Source: Chitinophagaceae bacterium
GTDB lineage: Bacteria > Bacteroidota > Bacteroidia > Chitinophagales > Chitinophagaceae
Length of the DNA stretch: 53,086 bases
Direction: 5' to 3'
Assembly (NCBI GenBank): GCA_947372235.1
Contig: CANBSW010000006.1
Coordinates: forward strand, 1 to 53,086
Shown here one piece after another: positions 26,838 to 36,060 of the stretch (positions are counted from its first letter, which is position 1; each line of letters starts with the position of its first letter). The notes under the pieces are model-generated. The model did no database searches, was not told where the DNA came from, and saw only the letters and a program-made list of their open reading frames with translations. The position numbers were made by a program, and so were the translations under genes.

Positions 26838-29015
26838 ATGCAACCAACATCACAATTAGATCGCAGGAATTTTATTCGTCTGTCGGGTTTAACCGGTGCC
26901 GCATTGGTTCTCGGCTTTCGATCCTCAGGCGCAGAACAGACTGCAGATGCTGCGCTCTATAATTTAGAAACAGCCGGAAGTACATTTGAAGTAACCCCCT
27001 TTGTGATCATTGATAAAATGGGCTTAATTACTATCATGAGTAATAAACCGGAGATGGGGCAGGGTACTTATCAATCCATTCCCGCTTTGATCGCTGAAGA
27101 ACTGGAAGTATCTCTTGATAAAGTAATCATCAAACAAACCAGTGGTGAAGCCGCTTATGGTTCACAAACCGCCGGTGGAAGTTCTTCTGTTCGCGGAAGC
27201 TATAATCAACTTCGTAAAACAGGGGCTTCAGCCCGTGAAATGCTGGTTACCGCAGCCAGTCAGCAATGGAATGTGCCGGTAACAGAATGTTATGCAGAAA
27301 ATGCCAGTGTAATCCATAAACCAACGGGTAAGAAATTTGGCTATGGAGAATTGGTAGAAACGGCTTCAAAACTGGAAGTACCTAAAAATCCAACCTTAAA
27401 AAAGCCCGAAGATTTTAAAATTCTGGGTAAATCAATACAAAGACCAGATATACCATTAAAAGTTTCCGGCAAAGCCATGTTTGGAATGGATGCACAGGTT
27501 CCCGGAATGGTATATGCTTCGGTAGAAAGATGCCCTGTATTTGGCAGTAAACTGATCAGCTATGATGATTCTGCTGCACTAAAAATTAAAGGTGTTTTGA
27601 AAGTGGTAAAGTCTGAACGCGTGTATGGAAAAAATAAATATGAAGGCATTGCAGTAGTTGCCGAAAATTACTGGGCAGCCCTTCAAGGAAGAAAAGCATT
27701 GAAAGTACAATGGGACTATCAGGGTTTTGATAAGTTCAACAGCAAAGAGTACGAACAAAGCCTGCGGGATATGGCAAAACAGGATGGACTGGTTGCACAC
27801 AATGTTGGAGACTTTGATAAAACCTTCGCAGACTCAGGCATCAAACTGGAAGCTCTATACGAAACACCCATCGTATCACATTCTCCCATGGAACCAATGA
27901 ATTGTACAGTGAACTGGATGGAAGGAAACAAAGTGGAGGTTTGGGTTTCTACGCAAGGCCCTAATATCATCAAGAAAGAAATTGCAAATTCGCAGGGAAT
28001 ATCTCAGGATGATGTGAAAGTAAATGTAATGTTTAACGGCGGCGGTTTTGGAAGAAGATTGTACGGAGATTTTGCTACGGAAGCAGCGAGCATTGCCAGA
28101 GCGATTGGTAAGCCGGTAAAAATGATATGGACAAGAGAAGATGATACACAGGCAGGCCCATTCCGTCCCATGACCTATTCTGCGATGAAAGGCAGTTTAT
28201 CAGCCGATGGAAAAGTTACCGCATTTCAACACAAAGTAATTTCTCCTTCCATCAATGGTACATCAAATGCCAAATATGATAAGACGAAGGTTGATGGAAC
28301 CATGGTAGAAGGAATCAGCGATCAGAAATATGAGTTTCCAAATATGAAGAATGCCTATGTGTATTCTGAAACCCATATTCCATTGGCCGCCTGGCGTTCT
28401 GTAACCAGTTCTACGCTTGCATTTGCCCATGAATGTTTTATTGATGAACTGGCGGTGAAAGCAAAAAAAGACCCGCTTGCGTTTCGACTTGAATTAATGT
28501 CAAAAGAAAGTGACGCCAAAAAAGTATTGACCAAAATTAAAGAGTTTTCTAAATGGGGTTCGCCACTTCCCAAAGGTTGGGCTCGTGGTGTGGCGCAATA
28601 TGAATTCTTTGCAGGATTGGCAGCACATGTGGTGGAAGTATCTAAAAAAGCAGATGGTTCCATCAAAATAGAAAAAGTGTATTGTGTGATCGATCTCGGT
28701 ACCGTTGTAAATCCGGATAATGTAAAAGCACAGGTAGAAGGTGCAGTAGCTATGGGCATCACTGCCGCAACAAAGGATGGAATTGTGTTTGAGAAAGGAC
28801 AATCCTTACAAACCAATTTTCAAAACAACCGCATGCTGCGAATGAACGAAATGCCAAAAGTAGAAGTGATGATACTGGCCGATGGCGGAGCAAAAATCAA
28901 AGGCGTAGGAGAACCGGGTTTACCACCTGTGGCACCAGCCATTGCCAATGCAATTTTTGCAGCTACCGGAAAACGCATCAGACGTATGCCATTTGATTTG
29001 AATAAGATTGTATAA
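26838..29015 (+). CDS. iorB: Molybdenum hydroxylase large, molybdopterin-binding subunit (IorB type), Tat-exported
   Basis: 725 residues. A twin-arginine signal is seen at [11 protein letters not shown] (R9-R10), so the folded complex, with its cofactor, is probably exported to the periplasm. Motifs: [34 protein letters not shown], and GVGEPGLPP with E692 as the expected catalytic glutamate. It hydroxylates an N-heterocycle or aldehyde; the substrate is unknown. It needs the dinucleotide form of Moco, fitting the downstream mocA and xdhC genes. Confidence 0.88.
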   Translation: MQPTSQLDRRNFIRLSGLTGAALVLGFRSSGAEQTADAALYNLETAGSTFEVTPFVIIDKMGLITIMSNKPEMGQGTYQSIPALIAEELEVSLDKVIIKQTSGEAAYGSQTAGGSSSVRGSYNQLRKTGASAREMLVTAASQQWNVPVTECYAENASVIHKPTGKKFGYGELVETASKLEVPKNPTLKKPEDFKILGKSIQRPDIPLKVSGKAMFGMDAQVPGMVYASVERCPVFGSKLISYDDSAALKIKGVLKVVKSERVYGKNKYEGIAVVAENYWAALQGRKALKVQWDYQGFDKFNSKEYEQSLRDMAKQDGLVAHNVGDFDKTFADSGIKLEALYETPIVSHSPMEPMNCTVNWMEGNKVEVWVSTQGPNIIKKEIANSQGISQDDVKVNVMFNGGGFGRRLYGDFATEAASIARAIGKPVKMIWTREDDTQAGPFRPMTYSAMKGSLSADGKVTAFQHKVISPSINGTSNAKYDKTKVDGTMVEGISDQKYEFPNMKNAYVYSETHIPLAAWRSVTSSTLAFAHECFIDELAVKAKKDPLAFRLELMSKESDAKKVLTKIKEFSKWGSPLPKGWARGVAQYEFFAGLAAHVVEVSKKADGSIKIEKVYCVIDLGTVVNPDNVKAQVEGAVAMGITAATKDGIVFEKGQSLQTNFQNNRMLRMNEMPKVEVMILADGGAKIKGVGEPGLPPVAPAIANAIFAATGKRIRRMPFDLNKIV

Positions 29016-29024
29016 ATATTTTTA

Positions 29025-29095
29025 TTTCAATATGAGGATAAGAGAAAAAGAGAGTGCGTAAAAAACTCTTTCTCTCTTGTCCTCTCTTATTGAAA
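29025..29095. terminator. Imperfect palindrome after iorB
   Basis: Arms begin TTTCAATA (29025) and end TATTGAAA (29095), with GAGAGT/ACTCTT inside and the loop GCGTAAAAA. It separates iorB from xdhC and overlaps a possible early TTG start of xdhC, which argues against that start. Confidence 0.55.
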
Positions 29096-29148
29096 CCCCT
29101 ATCAGGCTTGCTTCTGTAGTAAGCTTGCAGAAAAAGCAACCAACGCTC

Positions 29149-30318
29149 ATGAAAGAATTGCAGGATATTGTAAAAGCGTTTGATCAATCCATAACCGATA
29201 AAAAGCAATCTGCTTTATTAACCGTAGTACATGTAGAAGGTTCCTCTTACAGAAGGCCCGGTGCACGAATGCTGGTTACAGAAGATGGCATATTAACCGG
29301 AGCCATTAGCGGCGGTTGTCTGGAAGGTGATGCTTTACGAAAAGCTTTATTGGTAATGAACCAGCAAAGATCTATGCTGGTTACTTATGATACTACCGAT
29401 GAAGATGATGTAAAACTGGGAACAGGACTGGGTTGTAATGGGATCATACAAATTTTAATAGAACCGGTGGATGCGAACAATCCATTGAATCCGGTAGAGA
29501 TCATTCGGAAGGTAATCAGTAAAAGGCGATCCACTATTCTCGTAACACTGTTTTCACTGATCAATAAAAAACAGGCACAACCCGGAACCTGTTTATTGTT
29601 GGAAGAAGATGGAACAATCGTAGAAACCTTACAAACAACACAGCCAGTTTATACGCCAATTCTTACAGATGCCCGGTCAGCCTTACAAAACCAGAGAACT
29701 GTTTTTAAAACGTATACCGATGATAGCGATGAGTTAACTGCTTTTATCGAATATCGCCAACCACAAATTTCATTGATTATTATTGGTGCAGGTAACGATG
29801 CAAGGCCATTGGCTGCCATGGCCGATATTATTGGATGGCAGGTAACCGTGATTGATGGCAGACCAAATTATACAGGCAAAGACAGGTTTCCACAAGCTTG
29901 TACTATCAGGATTTCCAAACCCGATAATGCTTTGAATGATATTGCCATTGATCAAAGAACAGCCTGTTTATTGATGACACACAATTATCAATATGACAAA
30001 ATGATGTTGCATCAATTGATTCAATATCCCGCAGGTTATATTGGAATGCTGGGACCAAAGAAAAAATACGAGTCTATGATGAGTGAGTTAACAGAAGAAG
30101 GATTAACGATTAAGGGAGGTCAGGCTTCAATCATTCATTCACCAATTGGTTTAGATCTTGGTGCAGAAACAGCAGAAGAAATTGCGCTATCCATTCTTTC
30201 AGAAATACAAATGGTATTTACGGGCAGTACCGGAAAATCTTTGCATAACCAAACATCAGTCATTCATTCCCGAAAAGATACCATCATCGAAAAACAAATG
30301 ATACCTACTAAAGCATAA
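29149..30318 (+). CDS. xdhC: XdhC/CoxI-family Moco maturation factor
   Basis: 389 residues from ATG 29149. Family members bind Moco, help add the terminal sulfur and insert it into xanthine-dehydrogenase-type apoenzymes. The N-terminal XdhC-CoxI domain includes VEGSSYRRPGARMLV and AISGGCLEGD; the C-terminal Rossmann domain includes IIIGAGNDARPLAAMA and IDGRPNYTG. Adjacent to iorAB and mocA, so it most likely serves IorB. Confidence 0.88.
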   Translation: MKELQDIVKAFDQSITDKKQSALLTVVHVEGSSYRRPGARMLVTEDGILTGAISGGCLEGDALRKALLVMNQQRSMLVTYDTTDEDDVKLGTGLGCNGIIQILIEPVDANNPLNPVEIIRKVISKRRSTILVTLFSLINKKQAQPGTCLLLEEDGTIVETLQTTQPVYTPILTDARSALQNQRTVFKTYTDDSDELTAFIEYRQPQISLIIIGAGNDARPLAAMADIIGWQVTVIDGRPNYTGKDRFPQACTIRISKPDNALNDIAIDQRTACLLMTHNYQYDKMMLHQLIQYPAGYIGMLGPKKKYESMMSELTEEGLTIKGGQASIIHSPIGLDLGAETAEEIALSILSEIQMVFTGSTGKSLHNQTSVIHSRKDTIIEKQMIPTKA

Positions 30319-30346
30319 ATTCTCCGTCATTCAAACAGAAAATAAA

Positions 30347-30943
30347 ATAAAAAATAATATCGGTATCGTTGTTTTGGCAGCAGGTTCCTCCTCCCGTTTG
30401 GGAACGCCCAAACAGTTATTGCCATATAAAGAACAGAACCTGTTACAGCATAGTCTCAAACAGGCGATACAATCAAATGCAAGGTTGGTTGTGGTAGTAT
30501 TGGGCGCCAATGCTGATCAGATTGCAGATACGATTAAAGGAACGCATGCTGTAATATCTGTGAATAATCAATGGCAGCAAGGAATGGCATCGTCTATCTG
30601 TACCGGACTTAACGCATTGACCGAACAAATTCCCGATCTCGATGCTGCAATTTTTATGGTTTGCGACCAGCCTTATGTAACTTCCATTTTTATTAATAAG
30701 ATGATTGAAAGGAGACAGCAAAGCCGAAAGCAGATCATTGCCAGCAGGTATGAAAACAGTGCAGGTATCCCGGCTTTATTTGGTGCTGAATTATTTACTG
30801 AAATACTGGCATTGCGTGGAGAAACAGGCGCAAAAAAGATCATACAAAAAGATACCGGAAGGGTTGGGTATCTTGATTTTGAAAAAGGAGGAATTGATAT
30901 TGATACTCCGGAAGATTATCAGCAATTGGATAAAACGGAGTAA
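30347..30943 (+). CDS. mocA: Molybdenum cofactor cytidylyltransferase MocA-like, apparent ATA start
   Basis: About 198 residues. It transfers a nucleotide to molybdopterin cofactor to give the dinucleotide form used by this enzyme class. The nucleotide-binding motif VVLAAGSSSRLGTPKQLL is at the N-terminus. The frame is open from 30302, but no ATG, GTG or TTG precedes the motif; the first such codon, TTG 30374, would cut off its first strand. ATA at 30347 (then KNNIGIVVLAAG) sits exactly where the start belongs, one base from ATG. It lies 28 bp after xdhC. Confidence 0.78.
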   Translation: MKNNIGIVVLAAGSSSRLGTPKQLLPYKEQNLLQHSLKQAIQSNARLVVVVLGANADQIADTIKGTHAVISVNNQWQQGMASSICTGLNALTEQIPDLDAAIFMVCDQPYVTSIFINKMIERRQQSRKQIIASRYENSAGIPALFGAELFTEILALRGETGAKKIIQKDTGRVGYLDFEKGGIDIDTPEDYQQLDKTE

Positions 30944-30962
30944 GAAAGTAAATTATTAGTAC

Positions 30963-31943
30963 ATGATTATTGATTCACATAACAGAAAACATAATTATCT
31001 CCGGATATCATTAACCGATAACTGCAATCTCAGATGCTTTTACTGTATGCCGGAAGAAGAATATGTTTTTACACCTGCATCGCAGCTCATGCAGGCTGAT
31101 GAAATTCTATCACTCGCAAAAATATTTGTAGCTGAAGGCGTTGATAAGATCCGTCTTACCGGTGGGGAACCTTTGGTTAGAAAAGATGCTGCTGAAATTA
31201 TTCGGTCACTTTCAAAATTGCCTGTATCACTTACCCTCACAACCAATGGCACGCGTCTTCATGAATTTGTAGATGTTTTGAAAGAAGCTAATATTCATTC
31301 ACTCAATATCAGTCTGGATACTTTACAGGCGGATAAGTTTCTGTTAATGACAAGGCGAAACCAGTTTCAATTGGTATATGATAATATTCAATTGATGATT
31401 GCCAATGGAATCAAAGTGAAAGTAAATGTGGTGGCAATGAATGGCTTGAACGATAATGAGATCAATGACTTTATCGAATGGACAAAAGAAACCCCCATTC
31501 ATATCCGCTTTATTGAGTTCATGCCATTTGATGGAAATAAATGGACAAGCAACAAAGTATTTACCTGGCAACAGATTCTGCAAAGAGTAGAAGAAAAATA
31601 TACGATTCAGAAATTGACAGATCATGCAAATGATACTGCAAAGAATTATATCGTATCAGGCCACGCCGGAACTTTTGCAGTAATCAGTACCATGACCTCA
31701 CCTTTCTGCAGCGGTTGTAACCGTATGCGTTTAACAGCGGATGGCAAAATGAAGAACTGCTTGTTCTCTGTAGAAGAAACTGATCTTTTATCTGCTTTGC
31801 GTAAAGGAGAAAAAATATTGCCATTGATCCAGCAAAGCATTGGCAGCAAAGCGAAAGAGCTTGGTGGACAATTCAAAACAGATTTTACACATTTACATGC
31901 AGAAGATATTCATAACAGAAGTATGATTACGATTGGAGGATAA
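30963..31943 (+). CDS. moaA: GTP 3',8-cyclase MoaA (radical SAM)
   Basis: 326 residues. First step of molybdopterin synthesis, with MoaC. The radical-SAM cluster motif is C21-x3-C25-x2-C28, the second [4Fe-4S] cluster uses C249, C252 and C266, and the C-terminal Gly-Gly needed for activity is present. It starts 19 bp after mocA and stops 1 bp before moeA. Confidence 0.95.
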   Translation: MIIDSHNRKHNYLRISLTDNCNLRCFYCMPEEEYVFTPASQLMQADEILSLAKIFVAEGVDKIRLTGGEPLVRKDAAEIIRSLSKLPVSLTLTTNGTRLHEFVDVLKEANIHSLNISLDTLQADKFLLMTRRNQFQLVYDNIQLMIANGIKVKVNVVAMNGLNDNEINDFIEWTKETPIHIRFIEFMPFDGNKWTSNKVFTWQQILQRVEEKYTIQKLTDHANDTAKNYIVSGHAGTFAVISTMTSPFCSGCNRMRLTADGKMKNCLFSVEETDLLSALRKGEKILPLIQQSIGSKAKELGGQFKTDFTHLHAEDIHNRSMITIGG

Positions 31944-31944
31944 T

Positions 31945-33129
31945 ATGATAAGTGTTTCAGCAGCAAAAATATATATTCAGGAATCTGTAAAAGCATTACC
32001 ACCGGTAACAGTTGCTCTGCAAGAGGCAACCGGATTGGTATTGGCGGAAGATGTTTTTGCAAGAACAGATATCCCGGCATTCAACCAGTCGTCAATGGAT
32101 GGCTATGCATTTTCTTTTGATCAATGGAAAACAAATAATTGTTTACCAATTCAAGGACAAAGTGCTGCAGGCAATAAAGAACCTATGGTGGTAAGCGGTG
32201 ACAATGCTGTAAGAATATTTACCGGAGCACCAGTTCCTGAAGGAACGGATACTGTGGTGATGCAGGAAAAAACAAAAGTAGAAGAAGGCGTATTGCAAAT
32301 ATTAGATGACACCCTGCAAAAGGGAATCAATGTTCGTCTTTGCGGAACAGATATTAAGTATGGCGAAATCGCTTTAGAGAAAGGAACTGTGTTGACTCCC
32401 GCAGCGATTGGGTTTCTGGCAGGAGTTGGGATAGATAAAGTGATCGTTTATCCCAATCCAGTCGTCAGTATTATTCTTACCGGCAATGAATTACAACAAC
32501 CGGGTTCGCCATTGGAATATGGTCAGGTATATGAATCCAATTCTTTTTCTTTGCAATCCGCTTTGAATTTATTGCAGATATACGATGTTAAAATATTTCG
32601 AGCAGAAGATGATTTAACTGTGCTGAAAAATCAGCTTGAAAATGCTTTACAACAAAGTGATATCGTTTTATTGACTGGTGGAATCAGTGTTGGGGATTAT
32701 GATTTTGTTTTGGAAGCCTCGCATTTATGCGGAGTAGAAACCATTTTTCATAAGATCAAACAACGGCCGGGTAAACCATTATTCTTTGGAAAGAAGAATG
32801 AACAGCTGGTTTTTGGGTTGCCGGGCAATCCTTCATCGGTGCTTACCTGTTTTTATGAGTATGTAATTCCGGCAATCAAAAAAATAAAAGGGAATGAAAC
32901 TATTGTTGAAGTAATTTATGCCCCAATTGCCAAAACTATTCAAAAACCTGAATCACTAACCTGTTTCTTGAAAGGTTTTTATAATGGAAAAACGGCCATG
33001 CCGCTGGATGCACAGGAATCATACAGATTAAGTTCTTTTGCAAAAGCCAATTGTTTGATACAGCTTAATGAAGGGATACAAACATACAAGGAAGGAGAAA
33101 TGGCAGAGATTCATCTTATCAACAAATAA
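31945..33129 (+). CDS. moeA: Molybdopterin molybdenumtransferase MoeA
   Basis: 394 residues. It inserts molybdate into adenylylated molybdopterin. Motifs: QSSMDGYAF near residue 46, TGGISVGDYDF near 247, and LPGNPSSVLTCFYEY near 292. ATG 31945 begins one base after the moaA stop; an upstream TTG inside moaA is less likely. Confidence 0.93.
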   Translation: MISVSAAKIYIQESVKALPPVTVALQEATGLVLAEDVFARTDIPAFNQSSMDGYAFSFDQWKTNNCLPIQGQSAAGNKEPMVVSGDNAVRIFTGAPVPEGTDTVVMQEKTKVEEGVLQILDDTLQKGINVRLCGTDIKYGEIALEKGTVLTPAAIGFLAGVGIDKVIVYPNPVVSIILTGNELQQPGSPLEYGQVYESNSFSLQSALNLLQIYDVKIFRAEDDLTVLKNQLENALQQSDIVLLTGGISVGDYDFVLEASHLCGVETIFHKIKQRPGKPLFFGKKNEQLVFGLPGNPSSVLTCFYEYVIPAIKKIKGNETIVEVIYAPIAKTIQKPESLTCFLKGFYNGKTAMPLDAQESYRLSSFAKANCLIQLNEGIQTYKEGEMAEIHLINK

Positions 33130-33183
33130 AACCTGCCTTTGTGAGAGAATACATTTTCGCAAAAAGGCACGGAGGCACAGTTT
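33128..33183. repeat. Degenerate palindrome after moeA
   Basis: AAAACCTGCCTTTGTG and its counterpart ending GGCACAGTTT (33165-33183) pair imperfectly. The text matches the CTTTGTGCC gene-end palindrome family, especially the copy at 51017-51082. Confidence 0.55.
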
Positions 33184-33221
33184 AGATTGTCGAAATTTTG
33201 GGATTGAGTTTAAATTCATAA

Positions 33222-33971
33222 ATGGAGATTATGGGGGATAGCATTATTCTTTTTTACAGCCTGTTATTTGTAGTGGCATTCCTCTACGCATCCGTAGGGC
33301 ATGGCGGAGCCAGTGGCTATCTGGCGTTGATGGCTATTTATAATATGGCACCAGATGTAATGAAACCAACCGCTTTATTATTAAATCTCTTTGTATCACT
33401 AACCGCATTTATTCAATTCTATCGGGGCAAACATTTTAACAAACAACTTTTCATCCCATTGGCATTGGCCTCTGTTCCGCTGGCATTTTTGGGTGGTATG
33501 TTTGTGATGAAGAGTAGCATATATAAAAAAATATTAGGGTTACTCTTAATTATTCCGATTGTTCGGTTTCTATTCTTTCCTAATATTCCTGTTGAAAAAT
33601 TAAAGAAATCAAACAATATTATTGCCGCAGGTATCGGTGGTGGAATTGGATTCCTGTCGGGACTCATCGGTATTGGTGGCGGCATCATCTTATCACCCAT
33701 TCTGTTGATGCTTAAATGGACCGATCAAAAGCAAACCGCGGCTATCAGCGCTTTGTTTATTTTTGTAAATTCATTGGCAGGACTTGCTGGCCAGTTTACG
33801 AAAGGCATTCATTTTACACCCGAAATGCTTTGGTATGTGATCATTGCATTTACAGGAGGGTTGTGTGGTGCGTATTTTGGGGCATTGAAATTTAAACAGG
33901 ATGTGCTAAAGAATTTGCTTGCCTGTGTATTAATATTGGCAGCGTATAAATTATTGTTTACAAAAGCGTGA
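33222..33971 (+). CDS. TauE/SafE (TSUP) family anion permease in the Moco cluster
   Basis: 249 residues with about eight hydrophobic segments in two halves, each with a glycine-rich motif: VGHGGASGYLAL near residue 25, and GGGIGFLSGLIGIGGGIIL near 143. TSUP proteins transport sulfite, sulfonates and related anions. Its place between moeA and moaD, with no modABC genes nearby, makes molybdate or another oxyanion a possible substrate. That is inference; a sulfur-export role is the default family reading. Confidence 0.82.
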   Translation: MEIMGDSIILFYSLLFVVAFLYASVGHGGASGYLALMAIYNMAPDVMKPTALLLNLFVSLTAFIQFYRGKHFNKQLFIPLALASVPLAFLGGMFVMKSSIYKKILGLLLIIPIVRFLFFPNIPVEKLKKSNNIIAAGIGGGIGFLSGLIGIGGGIILSPILLMLKWTDQKQTAAISALFIFVNSLAGLAGQFTKGIHFTPEMLWYVIIAFTGGLCGAYFGALKFKQDVLKNLLACVLILAAYKLLFTKA

Positions 33972-33991
33972 AGAAATTTTTCTTAGTGATT

Positions 33992-34057
33992 CTTTGTGCC
34001 TTAGCGTCTTAGTGGTTCAAAATAATCTGAACCACTAAGACGCTAAGGCACACAAAG
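33992..34057. repeat. 28/30-bp palindrome between TSUP and moaD genes
   Basis: Arms 33992-34019 and 34028-34057 are complementary apart from a 2-nt bulge; the arm reads CTTTGTGCCTTAGCGTC then TTAGTGGTTCA. Best example of the CTTTGTGCC/TTAGCGTC family in this window. Confidence 0.8.
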
Positions 34058-34090
34058 ATTTTGATTAGTTGTTTAGATAAAATAGTGTAC

Positions 34091-34324
34091 ATGAAAATTA
34101 ATATTATATTTTTTGGACAACTATCCGAAATAACCGGTACTAAGAATATCAGTTTAGAGGATATGGCTGACACCAAAGCATTAAATCTTTTATTACATAG
34201 CACCTATCCTTTATTAAAAGATCAGCCTTATAGAATCGCTGTAAATAACCAGCTTGTTTCTGAAGATGTATTATTTGATGAAGATTGCACTGTAGCATTA
34301 TTGCCTCCTTTTTCAGGAGGATAA
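34091..34324 (+). CDS. moaD: Molybdopterin synthase sulfur carrier subunit MoaD
   Basis: 77 residues, ubiquitin-like fold, ending LLPPFSGG; the C-terminal Gly-Gly is thiocarboxylated by MoeB. ATG 34091 was chosen over a TTG at 34061 that would add ten residues unlike the family and lies beside a palindrome. It is 3 bp before moeB. Confidence 0.9.
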   Translation: MKINIIFFGQLSEITGTKNISLEDMADTKALNLLLHSTYPLLKDQPYRIAVNNQLVSEDVLFDEDCTVALLPPFSGG

Positions 34325-34327
34325 ATT

Positions 34328-35440
34328 ATGACAGATCAAAACAACGATACCCGATACAGACGTCAAATCATTTTACCAGGGTTTGGCGATAAAGCCCAGC
34401 AGCAATTGCTTAATGTCAGAGTATTGGTGATTGGTGCCGGTGGTTTAGGTTGCCCAGCACTGCAATATCTAGTTGCCGCAGGTGTTGGTACGATTGGTAT
34501 AGTGGATGATGATATTGTGTCATTATCCAATCTTCACAGACAGGTACTGTATTCAGTAAATGATATTGGCTTATCCAAAGTGATTGTTGCAGAAAAAGTG
34601 TTGAAAGCGTTGAATCCCGAAACAAATATCATTTCATATAATGAACGACTTACTGTTGATAACGCTCTTTTAATCATTAAATCATTCGATATAGTACTGG
34701 ATGGCACAGATAATTTTGCAACCCGGTATCTTGTGAACGATGCCTGTGTATTATTGGGTAAGTCGCTTGTATATGCAGCCATCTCACGTTATGAGGGCCA
34801 GGTAGCGGTATTCAATGTTAAAACAAAAGAGAATGAAAGAGCCGTTAACTATCGCGATCTGTTCCCAACAATTCCGGAAGAAGGTATTGTACAAAATTGT
34901 GCAGAGGCCGGTGTTTTGGGCGTATTAGCTGGGATTATCGGTAGTATGCAGGCCAATGAAGCCATTAAACTGATTTCGGGTATTGGAAAACCTTTGATTG
35001 GCAGTATCATCAATTACAATTCACTTACCAATGAATTGCATGAATTCTGTATTACACCTCATACAGATGCAGAAATGATGATGCCAAAGAACGAAGCAGC
35101 ATTTAAACAGACTGATTATTTTTCAGCTTGTGTAAAAGATGAAAATAATTTAATCATCTCAAAAGATATTTTTGAAAAATTCCGTTTGTTGAATGATGTT
35201 CTCATTATTGATGTAAGAGAAAAAAATGAATTACCTCCAATTACCGAATTTAATCACCTTCAAATACCCTTATCTGAATTGCAAAGATCAATACCTGATA
35301 TTCCTGCAGATATCATTATATGTATCTGCCAAACCGGTAAGAGAAGCGGTGTTGCAGCACAGTTATTATTTGATACATTTGGTAACACAAAAAAGATCCA
35401 CAGTTTGACGGGAGGGATATTGGCATGGAAAGAAAGATAA
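34328..35440 (+). CDS. moeB: MoaD adenylyltransferase MoeB with C-terminal rhodanese domain
   Basis: 370 residues. The E1-like domain has GAGGLG at 36-41 and DNFATRYLVND; it adenylates the MoaD C-terminus. The rhodanese domain (about 270-370) has CQTGKRS with catalytic C334, so the protein can also deliver the sulfur. The CxxC zinc pairs of E. coli MoeB are absent. A similar protein can serve ThiS, but the moaD/moaE neighbours favour Moco. Confidence 0.92.
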   Translation: MTDQNNDTRYRRQIILPGFGDKAQQQLLNVRVLVIGAGGLGCPALQYLVAAGVGTIGIVDDDIVSLSNLHRQVLYSVNDIGLSKVIVAEKVLKALNPETNIISYNERLTVDNALLIIKSFDIVLDGTDNFATRYLVNDACVLLGKSLVYAAISRYEGQVAVFNVKTKENERAVNYRDLFPTIPEEGIVQNCAEAGVLGVLAGIIGSMQANEAIKLISGIGKPLIGSIINYNSLTNELHEFCITPHTDAEMMMPKNEAAFKQTDYFSACVKDENNLIISKDIFEKFRLLNDVLIIDVREKNELPPITEFNHLQIPLSELQRSIPDIPADIIICICQTGKRSGVAAQLLFDTFGNTKKIHSLTGGILAWKER

Positions 35441-35865
35441 AAAACATATTTATTCAAGGACCGGTTACTGCTGCATTTATTGCAGAGAGCATACATAAGC
35501 ATAGTTCGCAAACGGCTATTGGTGGGCATAGCATTTTTCTGGGCCAGGTAAGGGCCGATGAAATAGAAGGTAAAAAAGTAGCGGCCATTGAATATACCAG
35601 TCATGAAGAAATGGCTTTGCAAATCATGCAAAGTATTCGTGAGTCGATATTTGAAAAATATTCCCTCATCTGTATGCATGTGTATCATAGTCTGGGTACG
35701 GTAGGTTCCGGCGATATTTGTTTGTTTGTATTTGTATCAGCAGCTCACCGGAAATCTGCTATAAACGCCTGTGAGGAACTGGTGGAAAGGATCAAAGCTG
35801 AATTACCTGTTTGGGGTAAAGAAATATTTGAAGATGACACGCATCAGTGGAAAATGAATCGATAA
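35425..35865 (+). CDS. moaE: Molybdopterin synthase catalytic subunit MoaE
   Basis: 146 residues. With MoaD it inserts sulfur into cyclic pyranopterin monophosphate. Motifs: GGHSIFLGQVR near residue 34, VYHSLGTVGSGD near 84, and VSAAHRKSAINAC near 100. It overlaps moeB by 16 bp, which suggests coupling. Confidence 0.93.
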   Translation: MERKIKNIFIQGPVTAAFIAESIHKHSSQTAIGGHSIFLGQVRADEIEGKKVAAIEYTSHEEMALQIMQSIRESIFEKYSLICMHVYHSLGTVGSGDICLFVFVSAAHRKSAINACEELVERIKAELPVWGKEIFEDDTHQWKMNR

Positions 35866-35867
35866 GG

Positions 35868-35898
35868 CTCGTATCTCCTTAAATGTCTGGGGTACGAG
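35868..35898 (+). repeat. Weak hairpin after moaE
   Basis: CTCGTA (35868-35873) pairs with TACGAG (35893-35898) around a 19-nt loop. No T-run follows, so termination is doubtful. The rest of the 195-bp gap to the KilA-N gene shows nothing else clear. Confidence 0.35.
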
Positions 35899-36060
35899 AA
35901 CTTTAAAATGAAGTATTTTTTTAAATTACCTAGAATTCGGAAACATTAAAATAAGGTAACAGATATTTTATGCCCATAGAATCTGAGATATTTAAAATGG
36001 CTCAATTCGACCTGATGAAAACTTGATTATGGCGAATTTGCCCAATCAAAAACTGGCAGT

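Noticed and set aside
33284..33297. CTACGCATCCGTAG, similar to the sulfur operator
   Set aside because: Its spacer is 6 rather than 7 bp and it lies inside the coding sequence of the TSUP permease.
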